DNA from: RGIG3009 sp045541305
Lineage (GTDB): Bacteria > Bacillota > Clostridia > Oscillospirales > Acutalibacteraceae
DNA length: 20,633 nt
Assembly (NCBI GenBank): GCA_045541305.1
Contig: JAZQIV010000060.1
Coordinates: 1 to 20,633 of the forward strand
Direction: 5' to 3'
Part shown: piece by piece, positions 19,938 through 20,633 of the stretch
Layout: each line of letters opens with the position of its first letter
Numbering within the stretch: the stretch's first letter is position 1
The notes under the pieces: model-generated
Told to the model about the DNA's origin: nothing
Databases searched by the model: none
The model's input: the letters and a program-made list of their open reading frames with translations, nothing else
Translations under genes and position numbers: made by a program

Positions 19938-20585
19938 ATGGCATACGATGCATCGTTGGTTTCCGAGATTGTCAGCCGCGTGATCGCGGAGGTCGGCACA
20001 GCGCCTAAAGCGGATAATACCGTGCCGGTTGGCGTATCCAACCGTCACATTCATCTTTCCAAAGAACACGTGGAGATCTTGTTCGGTCAAGGTTACGAGC
20101 TGACCCCGTTGAAGGATCTGTCGCAGCCCGGTCAATACGCGTGCAAAGAGGTTCTCACCATTGTAGGGCCCGCCATGCGTCCGATCGAAAACGTGCGTGT
20201 GCTGGGTCCCGTGCGCAAAGCGTCGCAGGTGGAAATTTCCCGCACCGATTCGTTTGTGCTGAAGGTCAAGCCGCCGGTGCGTGAATCGGGAGATATTGCC
20301 GGATCGGCACCCGTTACCATCATTGGCCCGAAAGGTGTTGTTACGCTGAAGGAAGGCTGCATCATCGCCAACCGTCACATTCACATGAGTGAAGAGGACG
20401 GCAGAGCCTTCGGCGTAAAGGACGGCGAGTACGTCACCGTAAACGTGGATGGCGAACGCCGCACCACATTTTATGACGTGCAGGTGCGCGTCAACAAAGC
20501 GTTTCGCTTGGAAATGCACGTGGATACCGATGATGCGAATGCCGCCGGTATCGGCAACGGCTTCAAAGTGAAAGTGGTAAAATAA
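19938..20585 (+). CDS. pduL: PduL-type phosphate propanoyltransferase
   Basis: A 215-residue protein of the PduL (PTAC) family, which makes acyl-phosphate from acyl-CoA and phosphate and so recycles CoA in the lumen. The N-terminal helix DASLVSEIVSRVIAEVG (4-20) is an encapsulation peptide. Two related barrel domains each carry the metal-binding His motif: VSNRHIHLS (about 33-41) and IANRHIHMS (about 146-154). GYELTPLKDLSQPGQYA and VRVLGPVRKASQVEIS are also typical. AAAAAGGAG lies upstream of the ATG at a good distance. It completes the path from aldehyde to ATP with the kinase and dehydrogenase before it. Confidence 0.95.
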   Translation: MAYDASLVSEIVSRVIAEVGTAPKADNTVPVGVSNRHIHLSKEHVEILFGQGYELTPLKDLSQPGQYACKEVLTIVGPAMRPIENVRVLGPVRKASQVEISRTDSFVLKVKPPVRESGDIAGSAPVTIIGPKGVVTLKEGCIIANRHIHMSEEDGRAFGVKDGEYVTVNVDGERRTTFYDVQVRVNKAFRLEMHVDTDDANAAGIGNGFKVKVVK

Positions 20586-20633
20586 AAAATTATAACACAA
20601 GCGCCCGCCGTCTTAAGTCGGAGGCCAAGCGGT
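20586..20633. other. end of window, no gene or terminator visible
   Basis: After the PduL stop there is an A/T-rich stretch, then a GC-rich segment with GGAGG near 20621. It could be the ribosome site of a further gene just outside the window. No hairpin followed by T is seen, so the locus may continue. Confidence 0.3.

Noticed and set aside
1..20633. CRISPR arrays, insertion sequences, phage genes or attachment sites, including a tRNA-associated island
   Set aside because: No regular repeats, transposase or integrase genes were seen, and the tRNA 3' end is not repeated elsewhere in the window as far as I could read.

Overview
The window looks like a chromosomal segment of a spore-forming Clostridia-type Firmicute, probably Oscillospirales/Ruminococcaceae-like. 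The evidence is the sporulation genes gpr and spoIIP next to rpsT, strong AGGAGG ribosome sites before almost every gene, sigma-A promoters with 17-bp spacers, Thr-rich lipoproteins, and a GC-rich coding sequence with AT-rich promoters. The assignment rests on gene content and style only.

Left part (1-5591): a tRNA-Gly(GCC) gene with a bidirectional terminator; a Thr-rich lipoprotein; a YwlG/UPF0340 family protein; a lipoprotein with a degenerate NlpC/P60 domain that has lost its catalytic Cys and His; a six-helix membrane protein of unknown function; a leftward sporulation group (gpr, spoIIP and a small coupled membrane protein); and ribosomal protein S20 (rpsT) with its own promoter and terminator.

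Right part (5592-20585): one long rightward locus of 18 genes for a glycyl-radical-enzyme bacterial microcompartment (GRM). The order is: B12-independent 1,2-propanediol dehydratase and its radical-SAM activase; EutS/PduU-type shell protein; EutP/PduV-type GTPase; class II (fuculose/rhamnulose-phosphate type) aldolase; PduO-C/GlcG-like protein; zinc alcohol dehydrogenase; five BMC-H shell proteins; EutN-type pentamer; PduS-type flavin/iron-sulfur protein; PduT-type BMC-T protein; DeoR-family regulator; acetate/propionate kinase; CoA-acylating aldehyde dehydrogenase; PduL phosphotransacylase. The gene set resembles the loci described for fucose/rhamnose use (called GRM5 in the literature, as I recall; Clostridium phytofermentans is the reference case).

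Proposed working: the aldolase splits the deoxysugar 1-phosphate to DHAP and lactaldehyde; lactaldehyde is reduced to 1,2-propanediol; the glycyl radical enzyme dehydrates this to propionaldehyde; the aldehyde is dismutated to propanol (alcohol dehydrogenase) and, through propionyl-CoA and propionyl-phosphate, to propionate plus ATP. Five proteins carry short amphipathic tails that look like encapsulation peptides. There are two strong promoters, one before the dehydratase and one before the aldolase, and a strong intercistronic hairpin after the hexamer genes.

The main system is a known type. The less ordinary points are: a BMC-H protein with an acidic/Pro N-terminal extension and an embedded internal ribosome site; an insertion in the dehydratase that contains an encapsulation-peptide-like helix; a short activase without the ferredoxin-like insert; a Cys cluster in the aldolase tail; a CRP-like palindrome upstream of the first promoter; and the NlpC/P60 pseudoenzyme.
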